From positions 1,674,001 to 1,738,000 of the forward strand of contig NZ_OY762512.1 of the NCBI RefSeq assembly GCF_963665995.1: a stretch of 64,000 nt of DNA, read 5' to 3'. Position numbers and translations under genes: made by a program. Positions within the stretch are counted from its first letter, which is position 1, and each line of letters begins with the position of its first letter. The notes below the pieces were generated by a model. It was not told the origin of the DNA. It saw nothing but the letters and a program-made list of their open reading frames with translations, and did not search any database. Of the stretch, positions 27,461-37,290 are shown in pieces. The DNA is from Pleurocapsa sp. FMAR1. Lineage in GTDB: Bacteria; Cyanobacteriota; Cyanobacteriia; Cyanobacteriales; Xenococcaceae.

Positions 27461-28741
27461 GTGCTAGATCTCAAACTAATTAGAGCCAACCCTCAACACA
27501 TTCAAGAATTAATTAATCGTCGTAATGGTAATTATGACATCCAGCCAATTATAGAATTAGATAGTGCTTCTAGAGAGCTAGAAACTAACCGCAGCCAACT
27601 TAGCGCGAGAGGTAACGAAATTGGCAAACTGATTGGCAAGAAGATTGGTAGCGGTAGCGATCCTCAAGGAGATGAGATAAATCAGCTTAAGGCTGAGGGT
27701 AACGACATAAAAACCCAGTTAAGTGAATTAGAACCCCAAGAAAGAGAATTAAAAGCCAAGATTGAAGCTCTTTTATTAGAATTACCTAATTTACCTGATG
27801 AATCTGTCCCCGTTGGTAAAAGCGAGGACGATAACGTAGAGATAAAACGCTGGGGCAATGAATATATAACTGATAGCGAGAATGTATTGCCTCATTGGGA
27901 AATAGGCGAAAAATTAGGTATCTTAGATTTTAAACGGGCAGTGAAAGTAGCCCAGAGTCGCTTTGTTAATTTAGTTGGCGCAGGGGCAGCATTAGAAAGG
28001 GCTTTGATTAACTTTATGCTAGATAAGCAAATTGAGGCTGGTTATATTGAAGTGATGCCTCCTATATTAGTAAATAGCGATTCTTTACAGGGTACAGGTC
28101 AGTTACCAAAGTTTGCTGAAGATAGCTTTAAATGCAGCAACGATGATTTATGGTTGACTCCTACTGCTGAAGTACCTGTTACCAACTTCTATCGAGATGA
28201 GGTTTTAGAAGATACAGAGTTACCGATTCGTCATTGTGCTTATACTCCCTGTTTTAGAAGAGAAGCAGGCAGCGCGGGTAGAGATAGCAGAGGTTTGATT
28301 AGGCTACACCAGTTTAATAAAGTAGAGCTGGTTAAAGTAGTTGCCCCTGAAACTTCTGATGCCGAACATCAAACTTTGGTAGCTAATGCTGAAGCAATTT
28401 TACAAGCTTTAAAACTACCTTACCGTATCTTAGAACTCTGCACAGGAGATATTGGTTTTGGGGCTGCAAAATGCTTTGACCTAGAGGTGTGGTTGCCCTC
28501 GGCAAAAATGTATCGTGAAATCTCTAGCTGTTCTAACTGTAAAGATTTTCAAGCCCGTCGCGCTAATATTCGTTTTAAACAAGCAGGTAAAAAAGGAACA
28601 CAGTATGTTCATACCCTCAATGGTTCGGGTTTAGCAATTGGACGCACTATGGCAGCAGTATTAGAAAACTATCAGCAGCCTGATGGCACAGTTAAAATAC
28701 CTGATGTGCTGCAAGCATATTTAAAGCGAGAAATTTTATAG
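27461..28741 (+). CDS. serS: seryl-tRNA synthetase
   Basis: 426 residues from a GTG start that gives the standard N-terminus [11 protein letters not shown]. The N-terminal coiled-coil arm spans about residues 35-105. Class II motifs: [20 protein letters not shown], motif 2 [19 protein letters not shown] near residue 262, and motif 3 [18 protein letters not shown] near 386. It charges tRNA-Ser. The ATG at 27447 nearby is out of frame, which supports GTG as the start. Confidence 0.96.
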   Translation: MLDLKLIRANPQHIQELINRRNGNYDIQPIIELDSASRELETNRSQLSARGNEIGKLIGKKIGSGSDPQGDEINQLKAEGNDIKTQLSELEPQERELKAKIEALLLELPNLPDESVPVGKSEDDNVEIKRWGNEYITDSENVLPHWEIGEKLGILDFKRAVKVAQSRFVNLVGAGAALERALINFMLDKQIEAGYIEVMPPILVNSDSLQGTGQLPKFAEDSFKCSNDDLWLTPTAEVPVTNFYRDEVLEDTELPIRHCAYTPCFRREAGSAGRDSRGLIRLHQFNKVELVKVVAPETSDAEHQTLVANAEAILQALKLPYRILELCTGDIGFGAAKCFDLEVWLPSAKMYREISSCSNCKDFQARRANIRFKQAGKKGTQYVHTLNGSGLAIGRTMAAVLENYQQPDGTVKIPDVLQAYLKREIL

Positions 28742-28753
28742 CTATAGACATGA

Positions 28754-28787
28754 TTTCGCCTTCCAACCCCCAAGCCTGGGGGCGAAA
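28754..28787. repeat. GC hairpin past serS
   Basis: TTTCGCC and GGCGAAA enclose a C-rich/G-rich core (CCCCCA with TGGGGG). It sits between the converging serS and thyX genes and may end transcription in either direction, though there is no clear T run. Confidence 0.45.
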
Positions 28788-28800
28788 GATAACTCTAATA

Positions 28801-29502
28801 TTATTCCTGAACACGATCGGACCAAGCTGCCATTGATACTGGCACAATTGGTTCAATTAACTCAGCGATCGCACTGGCATAAGCTCCAATTTCGCTTTGC
28901 GCCCCTTTTCCCAAACGTAAGCCAATAAAGTTCAAAAGAGCCTGTAAACTGACTGTCCAGACCCAGGAAGTGTAGACAGAAGGAACTAGAACCCCTCTAG
29001 CCTGCTCTCTACCAACGCCTAACTCTAAAAGCTGGGAATATGCCTGATAGCTATTTTCGCATTGTTTTTGGTATACGGCGATCGCCTTTTGGTTGGCTTC
29101 GGGTTCTAAACTACCAAGAGTAGCCTGCTTATTGTTTTTCGATTGCTGTCTAAAAGTGGGAGGAATATAAAATTCGTTGCTGTCATCAATTGATACATAG
29201 CGAAAACTTTTTTCATTCCAGCCAAGTTGCTCCTCATTATGATTGCTGGCAATCACGTGTTTCCACCACTGGCGACATATATAGAGAGGTGCTTTTACTT
29301 TAAACTTAAAGATGACTCCCCTAAAGGGTGATGTGTGCTGATGCTTAATCAAATAATTAATTAGTTTAATATCTTTTTCACTCAGTACATCAGAACTTTT
29401 TTCAAAAGATGCTCTGGCATCATTAACTATACTTAAATCGCTGCCCATGGAATTGATAAGCTCAATTCTACTTTTGCTATCATTTAATGGATCTCTGTGC
29501 AT
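28801..29502 (-). CDS. thyX: flavin-dependent thymidylate synthase (divergent ThyX)
   Basis: 233 residues. ThyX makes dTMP from dUMP with FAD and methylene-tetrahydrofolate. Family features: LINYLIKHQHTSPFRGVIFKFKV, APLYICRQWWKH, NEKSFRY, and the C-terminal GVGREQARGVLVPSVYTSWVW. The canonical RHRxxSxNExSxRY motif is altered here: KHV replaces RHR, and about eight residues (around HNEEQLGW) are inserted before NEKSFRY. It lies 51 bp downstream of dcd, so dUMP supply and use are linked. Confidence 0.88.
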   Translation of the reverse strand: MHRDPLNDSKSRIELINSMGSDLSIVNDARASFEKSSDVLSEKDIKLINYLIKHQHTSPFRGVIFKFKVKAPLYICRQWWKHVIASNHNEEQLGWNEKSFRYVSIDDSNEFYIPPTFRQQSKNNKQATLGSLEPEANQKAIAVYQKQCENSYQAYSQLLELGVGREQARGVLVPSVYTSWVWTVSLQALLNFIGLRLGKGAQSEIGAYASAIAELIEPIVPVSMAAWSDRVQE

Positions 29503-29553
29503 TAGATAATTAATTTAATTTTTGCCTTCAAGTGTTTTATCTTTTATGTCTTG

Positions 29554-30156
29554 TTAGACTTTGGGTAGGGTAACACCAGAACCTTGATTTTGATATTTAC
29601 CGCCACGATCTGCGTAGGTTGTTTCACAAGCTTCTCCCTCGAAAAATAATAGCTGCACCACGCCCTCATTAGCGTAAATTTTTACGTCAGCACTAGAAGC
29701 ATTGCTAAATTCTAAAGTAATACTTTTTCCCTGCCAGGAAGCTTCTAGAGGCGTAGTATTGGCGATAACTCCTACTCTGGCATAAGTTGATTTACCCAAG
29801 CAAATAGCGGTGACATTGGCAGGCATTTTAATACTTTCTAAGGACGCTCCTAAGCCATAACTATTAGCAGGGATAATAAAGTAGGATGAGCCATCGTCAT
29901 CACTGTGTAACTCTGCCTGTTCCAAGTTTTTGGGATTAAACTTTTTGGGATCTATAATAGTTCCTGGAATATGGCGAAATATCCTAAAATCGTGAGGAGA
30001 CAGACGAATATCGTAGCCATAAGAACTTAAACCCCAACTGATAGTAGATACTGCTTGTTCTGCACCCAAAACTGCTTTTCTAATTGATTTTTCCTCAAAA
30101 GGAGAAATCATACCTTGACAGGCTTGCTTGATAATCCACTTATCATTTTTAATCAT
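29554..30156 (-). CDS. dcd: dCTP deaminase
   Basis: 200 residues. It deaminates dCTP to dUTP, the source of dUMP for ThyX. Signature parts: SSYGYDIRLSP, GKSTYARVGVIANTTPLEA, the catalytic Glu region GKSITLEFSN, and GGKYQNQGSG at the C-terminus. Length is slightly above the usual 190. It is the upstream gene of a likely dcd-thyX operon. Confidence 0.95.
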   Translation of the reverse strand: MIKNDKWIIKQACQGMISPFEEKSIRKAVLGAEQAVSTISWGLSSYGYDIRLSPHDFRIFRHIPGTIIDPKKFNPKNLEQAELHSDDDGSSYFIIPANSYGLGASLESIKMPANVTAICLGKSTYARVGVIANTTPLEASWQGKSITLEFSNASSADVKIYANEGVVQLLFFEGEACETTYADRGGKYQNQGSGVTLPKV

Positions 30157-30276
30157 CTTTGAGATACTGTTGCCAACCCTGACTATTTGTAAGCAGAGAG
30201 TATCTTAACAAGCAAAACGTTAATATTAATTTTTATTTTTTCTGAGAAATAAGGCGATCGCATCTAAATTTAGCAG

Positions 30277-30954
30277 TTAGCTTGTAAATACTTCGTCCAA
30301 CTCAACAATCAACTCAGGCATTAAATCCTCACCAGACAGGCTGGGAGGTGAAATAATTACCTCTACATCTTTGCCTAAACGGTAAATTTCTACTCTTTTC
30401 TCATCAGGGTAAATCAGCCAACCTAGTTTGACACCAGATTCTTGATATTCTTTCATCTTCGCGCGTTCCCTTGCGCCAGGCTCTGGAGAGCCTCGACGTT
30501 CTGACCGAACGGCGGCGAACTCCAGTTCGCGCGACGCGGGGTCGCTCATCATCTTGCTTTGCACATCTAGCAGGCGATCATTGGGAGAAAGCAATTCTAA
30601 TACAAAGTCTGGTGCTATGGGGGCAAATTTTCTTTTTTGTTCCATAGTTAATTTATCCCAACGACATTTTTTAATCCAGCTAACATCAGGAGAACGTTTG
30701 GCACTATTAGGTAAAGTAAAACCAGTAGACGAATCAAATACTACACCCAGCTTTGTTTGGCGATTCCAAATACTAATTTGAGTCAATAAATCGGCATTTT
30801 GTCTTCCACTTTCACTACCTGTTGGCGACATTACAATTAATTTTCCTTGGCTAGTCATCTCAAATTTTGTATCCCGATTCTGAGCGCATAGTTGCTCAAA
30901 TTGTGATTCGGTAATGGGATTAGCTAAGGCCCTGATGTCAATGGTTTCAATCAT
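30277..30954 (-). CDS. Uma2 family endonuclease with in-frame palindromic insertion
   Basis: 225 residues. The restriction-endonuclease-like Uma2/DUF820 fold is seen in EMTSQGKLIVMSPTGSESG, SPDVSWIKKCRWDKL, IAPDFVLELLSPNDRL (Asp and ExL motif) and VKLGWLIYPDEKRVEIY. Between VQSK and MKEYQESG, where relatives have no gap, 32 extra residues rich in Arg, Pro, Glu and Ala are present (about residues 133-165). They are encoded by a GC-rich insertion. The protein may still fold because the insertion lies in a surface helix or loop. Uma2 proteins are abundant in cyanobacteria; their role is unclear. Confidence 0.9.
   Translation of the reverse strand: MIETIDIRALANPITESQFEQLCAQNRDTKFEMTSQGKLIVMSPTGSESGRQNADLLTQISIWNRQTKLGVVFDSSTGFTLPNSAKRSPDVSWIKKCRWDKLTMEQKRKFAPIAPDFVLELLSPNDRLLDVQSKMMSDPASRELEFAAVRSERRGSPEPGARERAKMKEYQESGVKLGWLIYPDEKRVEIYRLGKDVEVIISPPSLSGEDLMPELIVELDEVFTS
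30453..30555. repeat. 96-bp GC-rich palindromic element inserted in Uma2 gene
   Basis: Two TCATCTT copies at 30453-30459 and 30549-30555 look like a 7-bp target duplication around a 96-bp unit. The unit contains inverted pairs such as CGCGCG near both ends, GGCTCTGGAGAGCC, and GGCGAACTCCAGTTCGC. Because 96 is a multiple of three and the frame has no stop, the coding frame survives. Confidence 0.8.
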
Positions 30955-31069
30955 TTGCCATTTTCCTCAATAAAGAATTTAATATCAGAGGATTTAATAA
31001 TATTCTACGTAATCGCTCTTCAAAAATACTGTCGTCAGCATCAATTATTCTCATGTCTGTTTTCCAAAG

Positions 31070-31486
31070 CTAATCATAGTCAACTTTTTTTCTTGATGCC
31101 TTTAATTGACTTCGTTTGGTTTTGCGATCTAATCGTCTTCTTTTAGCTCCTTTAGTTGGTTTAGTGGCTATTCTCTTATTCTTACGAATTAATGCGGTTT
31201 TGATGACTTGTTTGAGTCGTTTAAGAGCATCTTCTTTGTTTTGCTGCTGGGTACGAAATTGTTGTGCTTTAATTACAATTACCCCGTCTTTCGAGATTCT
31301 CGACTCGCTGAGTTTTAAAAGCTTTTCCTTAAAAAGATAAGGAAGTGAAGATGCCTTAATGTCGAAACGCAGATGTATAGCAGTTGAAACTTTGTTAACA
31401 TTTTGACCACCCGCACCTTGAGAGCGAACCGCCTTGATCTCTATTTCGTTGTCGGGAATAGCAATTTGCTCTGAAATTTTTAACAC
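31070..31486 (-). CDS. arfB: alternative ribosome-rescue factor ArfB (YaeJ)
   Basis: 138 residues. The catalytic GGQ is at residues 26-28 in RSQGAGGQNVNKV, and the C-terminal tail is strongly basic (KNKRIATKPTKGAKRRRLDRK), as needed to enter the empty mRNA channel. It hydrolyses peptidyl-tRNA on stalled ribosomes. It is the stand-alone factor, not RF1 or RF2, since the codon recognition domain is lacking. Confidence 0.93.
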   Translation of the reverse strand: MLKISEQIAIPDNEIEIKAVRSQGAGGQNVNKVSTAIHLRFDIKASSLPYLFKEKLLKLSESRISKDGVIVIKAQQFRTQQQNKEDALKRLKQVIKTALIRKNKRIATKPTKGAKRRRLDRKTKRSQLKASRKKVDYD

Positions 31487-31568
31487 GGATGTTTACTCAG
31501 GGTTTGAATGCTAATTAGTACTGGCGATCGCAAAAAATTAAATAAAAAATTAAATATTTCAATCACAA

Positions 31569-32633
31569 TCAATTTTCATTCAAATATAAATGGAAAAAAT
31601 TTATTAATTCAGACAAACTAGTTTCTTCATCAGTCGGCACTATCATTTCAATTTTCTCAATATTTTCTGCATTAAGATGAGTGAAAACTGTCTGGGTTAA
31701 AATTTGGCGAGCTTGAGGCGTAAATCCAGCAATTTCTAACTCTAGTCTAGCAAATCTTTCCTTGGCTAGATTCACCATAAATCTAGTCATGGTGATTAAT
31801 CTTTTCTTAATCAAATCGCCGTCTAGATCGAGGCAATTAAGTTCAAGATGAATTGTCGGATTATTTAGACCAGGGGCTTTTAGCTCAGTTTTATCATTGC
31901 CTTTAGGACGATCGCTTGGCAAAGAAGCTGTAACCTCACCATTTAAAATCAGATCTTTGAGATCGAGGTTATCTTCTATAAAAATTAAAATTCCGTCCTG
32001 GATATATGGCTTAATTCCATCCATAGCCAAGGCTCCAAGATCTGCTATGGCAATTATGCTACTAATAATAGAGATTTTTGGCTGAGGATCGTAAAGATAG
32101 GGCTGATATATTGAATGAGGAGAAAAACTATAGTCAGCTTGACCAGCTAGAGGATCGCGATCGCAAATTGTGGCGAGAATTGCATCTCGAACAATATCTA
32201 TATCTGTATCCTTAAAAAGAAATGAGGCATCAAGTTCATAGCTGCTTAATTGGCGATTTAAATTTTGGATATATTCAATCAGCTTGTCAGCAGCAGCAGT
32301 TTCACTAACGCCTACTGGATGTCTGCGAGGCTGATGCTTTTCTTGGTTAGTCACAAAAACTTGTACCAGATCATGAGCGATCGCGCTTAGACCCACTAAG
32401 CTTTTTAATCTTGCCAATTCATCAGCAGTTTTACTCTGCTTTAGAGTCGGCTCAATTGCCTCAAAAATACGGCTAGCTCGACGTTTAACAGCTAAGGCAT
32501 GGCGGAGAGTATGATAAAAAAGCTGCTTGTTTTCGGTCTCTTTTACAATTTCTTCTTTGACATAATTTTCCACTAACTGAACTGTTTCAGCAAATGAACC
32601 CGGTCTTTTATAGCAGTTGCTTTTCATGAGCAA
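31569..32633 (-). CDS. HD-domain protein, unknown substrate
   Basis: 354 residues. An HD phosphohydrolase-like core is visible: FYHTLRHALAVKRRA (first His), LSAIAHDLVQ (HD pair near residue 87), DAILATICDRDP, and ISSIIAIADLGALAMDG (late Asp). The C-terminal 100 residues are helical without a recognised motif. Metal-dependent nucleotide hydrolysis is plausible, but the substrate is unknown. The start could be the first ATG at 32633 or the next one two codons later. It lies 82 bp from arfB on the same strand. Confidence 0.7.
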   Translation of the reverse strand: MLMKSNCYKRPGSFAETVQLVENYVKEEIVKETENKQLFYHTLRHALAVKRRASRIFEAIEPTLKQSKTADELARLKSLVGLSAIAHDLVQVFVTNQEKHQPRRHPVGVSETAAADKLIEYIQNLNRQLSSYELDASFLFKDTDIDIVRDAILATICDRDPLAGQADYSFSPHSIYQPYLYDPQPKISIISSIIAIADLGALAMDGIKPYIQDGILIFIEDNLDLKDLILNGEVTASLPSDRPKGNDKTELKAPGLNNPTIHLELNCLDLDGDLIKKRLITMTRFMVNLAKERFARLELEIAGFTPQARQILTQTVFTHLNAENIEKIEMIVPTDEETSLSELINFFHLYLNEN

Positions 32634-32822
32634 TAGTTTAGAAAGCTAGAAGAATAGATGCTGATACATATACTAAATTGATATGTTATTTTTTTCAAAT
32701 ATACTTTAGTTTTAAAGGATGAGGAATGAAAGATGAGGATTAATGAATTAGAGCGAGTTTGGAAGTATTTTAGTTCAACTTTATTACATTAGAGTTGATT
32801 AACTGCTGCAAAAGCTAAGTTT

Positions 32823-35504
32823 TTAATCTTCAAAGATATCTAGCTGTTCCATTGTCTTGCCATCATCATTTTTTTTAGGTTGTATCTGCTCAATGCCTTT
32901 ACGTAAACCTAAAGCAATTTTGCTATGCTTCTCGATTTGACCCATAACTTGTCTAGCTCTGCTAATTACCGAAGCGGGTAAACCTGCTAATCTACCTGCT
33001 TCAATACCGTAAGATTTACTAGCACCACCTGCACACACCTGATGGAGAAAGATAATCTTATCAGCCATTTCTTTGACCGTTACTTGATAGTTAGCCACGT
33101 TAGTCAAAATAGAAGCCAATTCGTTTAACTCATGATAGTGAGTTGCAAATATCGTTCTTCCCTGGATATCTGTTGCCAAGTATTCCGCTACCGCCCAAGC
33201 AATAGAAAGTCCGTCAAAGGTAGCTGTACCTCTGCCGATTTCATCGAGCAAAATTAAAGATTTAGGGGTTGCGTGATTAAGAATATTAGCAGTTTCGTTC
33301 ATCTCTACCATAAAGGTAGATTGTCCTGTGGCGAGATCGTCTACTGCACCAACACGAGTAAAAATGCGATCGCATATTGCTAATTTAGCCTCCGTAGCGG
33401 GAACATAACTACCGATTTGGGCAATTAGCTGAATTAGACCGATTTGTCTTATATAGCAGCTTTTACCACTGGCATTTGGTCCCGTCAAAATAATTAAATC
33501 TGGATATGTACCCCCCTTAATAAGGGGGGGTTGGGGGGGATTTAGATCCTTTTCTGAGGTGGGCTGAAGAGGATTTCCCATTTGAACCGAATTAGGGACA
33601 AAAAAGCCTTCTCCAAGAGATTGCTCGACAACGGGATGTCTACCTTCTAAAATATTAATCTCTCGTCCTGTCACCATTTGGGGACAGCAATAGTTTTGAT
33701 AGACAGCAACTTCAGCCAAACCTGCCAAAACATCAACCGCAGCTACCGCTTTGGAGATACTGCGGATTTCTTGAGCTTTTTCCGCTACAGTGGCTCTTAA
33801 CTCAGTAAAGATGTCGTATTCGAGATTATTTAAGTCGTCTTTTGCCGTTAATATTCTGGTTTCCCGCTCTTTTAACTCCGAAGTAATATATCTTTCTTCG
33901 TTGGTTAAAGTTTGTTTGCGCTGATAGTTATCTGGGGCTTGGCTAGCTTTAGAACGGGGCATACTAATATAGTAGCCAAAGGTTTTGTTGTAGCCGACCT
34001 TAATATTAGCTACACCAACCCGTTCTCTTTCTGTTACCTCCAGGTTCGTTAGCCATTGTTTATCGTCTTCTAGTCTTTGACGAATTTCATCTAGTCGAGA
34101 ATCAATACCGTCTTTGATAATTCCTCCCTCCTTAAGATGTTGAGGTGGAGATTCAACTAAACGCTCGACTACATATACTCCTAGCTGTTCCAACTCTGGA
34201 GGAATTTTATGTAGAGCTTTGAGGTAAGGAGAAGAACCAAAAGAGGCGATCGCCGATAAATCGCTTAATTTAATCAGTGATTCAGATAAAGCCAGCAAAT
34301 CCCGTGCATTAGCCGTACCAGAAGCAACTCTACCCGATAATCTTTCAATATCGTATATTTTACGCAACATTGAGCGTAAATCCTGGCGCATGGAAGTATT
34401 TTCTACCAGTTCTTTAATTGTGTCTTGTCTTGCACCAATGCCTTTAATATCAATCAAGGGTTGCAGTATCCAACGGCGTAAAGCTCTACCGCCCATTGCC
34501 GTACTGGTGCGATCTAATGCCCAAAGTAAAGAACCGTGAAACGTTCCGTCTCTAATTGTTTGGGTAATCTCTAAATTACGGCGGGTTTGATGATCTAAAA
34601 TTAAATAGTCTGCCAAGCTATAGGTGCGAAGAGGTTGCAAGGTCACTTGATAAGCTTTTTGCGTATCTTCGACATACTCTAATAAGCCACCCGCAGCCCG
34701 AACCCCCAACGGTATATTGGCACAACCCATTCCTTCTAAAGAGCTTACCCCAAATGTATCTTTAAGTCTTTGGCTAGCTTCAATTAAAGTAAATGGCTGT
34801 TGCGATCGCAAGGAATAACAAAAGCTATCGGGCAAATAATCAGCTAAATACTCAGATTTCTCACCTGGGCGTAGTAAACCACTAACATCTGGGGCATTAG
34901 CGGGTAATAATACTTCTGATGGCTGTAAACGCAGCAACTCTAAAGTTAAGGAACTCAATTCGCTGGACTGACTAGTAAAAAACTCTCCCGTAGATATGTC
35001 TGCATAAGCCAAACCCCAATGTTCTCCTGCAATGACGATGGCAGCCAGGAAATTATTTTGACGGGCTTGCAACATTCCATCATCAGTAAGAGTACCAGGG
35101 GTAAGTAACTTTTGAATCTCCCTTTTGACTAAGTTCCGTTTTTCCGCAGCAGCAGTAGCAGCATCTTCTACCTGATCGCAAATTGCCACCGCATAACCCT
35201 TTTCCACCAGCATCGTACTATAACGTTCTAAAGCATGATGGGGTACTCCTGTCATTGCCACTCTGCCTAATTCTTTTCCCCCTTCCTTGCTGGTTTGAAC
35301 TAGCTCTAATTCTCTGGCGATCGTTACAGCATCCTGAAAAAAGCATTCAAAAAAATCTCCAACCCGATACAACAATAAAGCATTAGGATACTTTTCTTTC
35401 ACTTCAACATAATGTTGGTACATCGGTGAAAGCTTTGATTTATCAATATTACGGCAGTCGGTAATGATGTTTTTATCTGTTGTATTATGCTTGTCAGAGG
35501 GCAT
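32823..35504 (-). CDS. mutS: DNA mismatch repair protein MutS with in-frame repeat insertion
   Basis: 893 residues. The mismatch-binding FxE motif appears as RVGDFFECF near residue 46. The ATPase domain has Walker [10 protein letters not shown] near residue 675, [12 protein letters not shown], and THYHEL. An extra block around residues 645-667 ([15 protein letters not shown]) just before the ATPase core is the translation of a C/G-run palindrome common in cyanobacterial genomes. The C-terminus after the ATPase domain is normal. Confidence 0.96.
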   Translation of the reverse strand: MPSDKHNTTDKNIITDCRNIDKSKLSPMYQHYVEVKEKYPNALLLYRVGDFFECFFQDAVTIARELELVQTSKEGGKELGRVAMTGVPHHALERYSTMLVEKGYAVAICDQVEDAATAAAEKRNLVKREIQKLLTPGTLTDDGMLQARQNNFLAAIVIAGEHWGLAYADISTGEFFTSQSSELSSLTLELLRLQPSEVLLPANAPDVSGLLRPGEKSEYLADYLPDSFCYSLRSQQPFTLIEASQRLKDTFGVSSLEGMGCANIPLGVRAAGGLLEYVEDTQKAYQVTLQPLRTYSLADYLILDHQTRRNLEITQTIRDGTFHGSLLWALDRTSTAMGGRALRRWILQPLIDIKGIGARQDTIKELVENTSMRQDLRSMLRKIYDIERLSGRVASGTANARDLLALSESLIKLSDLSAIASFGSSPYLKALHKIPPELEQLGVYVVERLVESPPQHLKEGGIIKDGIDSRLDEIRQRLEDDKQWLTNLEVTERERVGVANIKVGYNKTFGYYISMPRSKASQAPDNYQRKQTLTNEERYITSELKERETRILTAKDDLNNLEYDIFTELRATVAEKAQEIRSISKAVAAVDVLAGLAEVAVYQNYCCPQMVTGREINILEGRHPVVEQSLGEGFFVPNSVQMGNPLQPTSEKDLNPPQPPLIKGGTYPDLIILTGPNASGKSCYIRQIGLIQLIAQIGSYVPATEAKLAICDRIFTRVGAVDDLATGQSTFMVEMNETANILNHATPKSLILLDEIGRGTATFDGLSIAWAVAEYLATDIQGRTIFATHYHELNELASILTNVANYQVTVKEMADKIIFLHQVCAGGASKSYGIEAGRLAGLPASVISRARQVMGQIEKHSKIALGLRKGIEQIQPKKNDDGKTMEQLDIFED
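33509..33549. repeat. C/G-run palindrome inserted in mutS
   Basis: CCCCCC-TTAATAA-GGGGGG is followed by TTGGGGGGGATTTAG. On the coding strand it reads through as AsnProProGlnProPro. This sequence family is widely dispersed in cyanobacteria from memory; here it is inside a gene without breaking the frame. Confidence 0.8.
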
Positions 35505-35762
35505 GAATCAGTGCTAATACTATCTTTATTACTATGACTTTATCCTACTCGAACAAATACCTCGGTTGTAATCTCAATCTGTTTTAAAACCACTTTGCGG
35601 TCAGCTATTAGCTCTTAGCCGTTAGCTTTTAGCTAAACTGGCATAGTGGGAGAATTAAACCCGAATTGAACTATGACAGAATTGGAAGGTTAGTTATAAA
35701 GATCTCAAATAGATTATATAAATACTGATAAAATTGGCTTCGTCTTTGTTTAATAATTAAGC

Positions 35763-36491
35763 ATGAGCCTAATATATCAATATTCCCCTCTTCTTCCAGG
35801 CAAACTAATCAAACGCTACAAAAGATTCCTTGCCGATATTAAATTAGCCACAGGGGAAATAATTACGGCTCATTGTCCCAATACCGGTCCGATGACGGGT
35901 AACTGTACCCCAGGAAGTTTAGTCCAGGTCTCTAAAAATAATAACCCTAAACGCAAGCTAGCATACACCTGGGAAATGATTGCGGTAAACTCTGCCTGGG
36001 TAGGAGTCAACACAGCAATGCCCAATCGAGTGATTAAGCTTGCTTTAGAGCAAAAACTGTTTCCCGAATTAGCATCTAGATATAGTAACGTGCGTTCAGA
36101 AGTTCCCTATGGCAAGGATAAAAAAAGTCGAGTTGATTTTTTGCTGACGGGAGAAGATACCCAACTACCAATATATCTTGAAGTCAAAAGCGTTACCCTG
36201 AGTACCGATAATGTAGCTTTATTTCCCGATACAGTTACTCTTCGCGGACAAAAGCACCTAAAAGAATTGACTGCTTTAGTAAACGAAGCAAAACCAGTAA
36301 TGCTATATTTTATAAATCGTAGTGACTGTAATGTTTTCGCTCCCAGCGATCGCTGCGACCCTCTATATGGTGAATTACTTCGTGAAGCTGTAATCCAAGG
36401 AGTTGAGGTTTTGCCCTGTCGCTTTGAAATTACCCCGCCAGGAATTAGATATTTAGGACTGGCAGATTTTTTACTTCATGAACCTGATTAA
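35763..36491 (+). CDS. sfsA: SfsA family DNA/RNA-binding nuclease-like protein
   Basis: 242 residues, matching the full family length. Conserved parts: GKLIKRYKRFLADIKL, HCPNTGPMTG near residue 38, SRVDFLLTGED, YLEVKSVTL (PD-(D/E)xK-type core, EVK near 141) and FPDTVTLRGQKHLKEL. Named sugar fermentation stimulation protein in E. coli; its fold suggests nucleic-acid cleavage or binding. A stand-alone gene with TAGCTNT heptamers upstream (35590-35640). Confidence 0.93.
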   Translation: MSLIYQYSPLLPGKLIKRYKRFLADIKLATGEIITAHCPNTGPMTGNCTPGSLVQVSKNNNPKRKLAYTWEMIAVNSAWVGVNTAMPNRVIKLALEQKLFPELASRYSNVRSEVPYGKDKKSRVDFLLTGEDTQLPIYLEVKSVTLSTDNVALFPDTVTLRGQKHLKELTALVNEAKPVMLYFINRSDCNVFAPSDRCDPLYGELLREAVIQGVEVLPCRFEITPPGIRYLGLADFLLHEPD

Positions 36492-36552
36492 CACTATTTT
36501 TATCAATAAAAACAGCAATAAACTAGTTGATTATTAGGCTAAAAGCTAAGAG

Positions 36553-36607
36553 CGCACACAGCAAAGCTGTGAAGTCGTCTTACGACGATCTGCGCGTTCG
36601 CGCTGCA
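36553..36607. repeat. triple-hairpin palindromic repeat
   Basis: Three adjacent hairpins, CACAGC-AAA-GCTGTG, GTCGTC-TTAC-GACGA and GCGCG-TT-CGCGC, lie in the sfsA-Nudix gap, flanked on both sides by AGCTAAAAGCT-type sequence. This suggests insertion into a TAGCT-type heptamer repeat. Confidence 0.7.
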
Positions 36608-36662
36608 GCTAAAAGCTTGATACAGTTAATATGAACAAAGATAATTGGCACAAGATGTAATC

Positions 36663-37214
36663 ATGTCTGTAGGTAACGAACCACCAGAAATTCTAGAGCA
36701 AAAACTTTTTTATAAAGGTCGTAAATTTGACTACGAAGTAATCAAACTGCGTTTACCTAACGGCGTTGAGGGAGAATGGGAATGTATCCGCCATCCTGGG
36801 GGAGCTTTAGCCGTGCCTGTAACTTCGGATGGTAAGTTTGTTTTAGTCAAACAATATCGCTTTACCGTTAATGGCAGACTATTAGAATTTCCTGCGGGGA
36901 CAGTAGAAGCTAATGAGTCTCCATTTGAGACAATCAAACGAGAAATAGAAGAAGAAACGGGATATCGAGCAAATGCCTGGCAAGATATGGGTAAATTTAT
37001 TCTTGCTCCTGGATATTCTGATGAATACATTTATGCTTTTCTCGCACAGGATTTAGAAAAGCTAGAAACACCACCCCAGCAAGACGAAGATGAAGATATA
37101 GAGGTAGTGTTAATGACGGAAGAAGAATTAGAACAAGCTATCTTAGCAGGAGAACCTATAGATGGAAAAAGCATTGCCTGTTTTTACATGGCGCGAGCTT
37201 ATTTAAAACGATAA
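36663..37214 (+). CDS. Nudix hydrolase, ADP-ribose pyrophosphatase type
   Basis: 183 residues from ATG 36663; an upstream TTG at 36645 is less likely. The Nudix box GX5EX7REUXEEXGU is complete in the stretch that begins GTVEANESP and ends REIEEETGY (about residues 81-103). The preceding FPAGT and following APGYSDEYIYAFLA are typical of ADP-ribose/NDP-sugar hydrolases. It probably recycles or detoxifies ADP-ribose. Confidence 0.9.
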   Translation: MSVGNEPPEILEQKLFYKGRKFDYEVIKLRLPNGVEGEWECIRHPGGALAVPVTSDGKFVLVKQYRFTVNGRLLEFPAGTVEANESPFETIKREIEEETGYRANAWQDMGKFILAPGYSDEYIYAFLAQDLEKLETPPQQDEDEDIEVVLMTEEELEQAILAGEPIDGKSIACFYMARAYLKR

Positions 37215-37290
37215 GGGATATTTTTCTAATTCTGAGTGATCTATTCCTTTTTACAAATAGGCGTTGCTGATATGTAATGTTGTACTTTAA

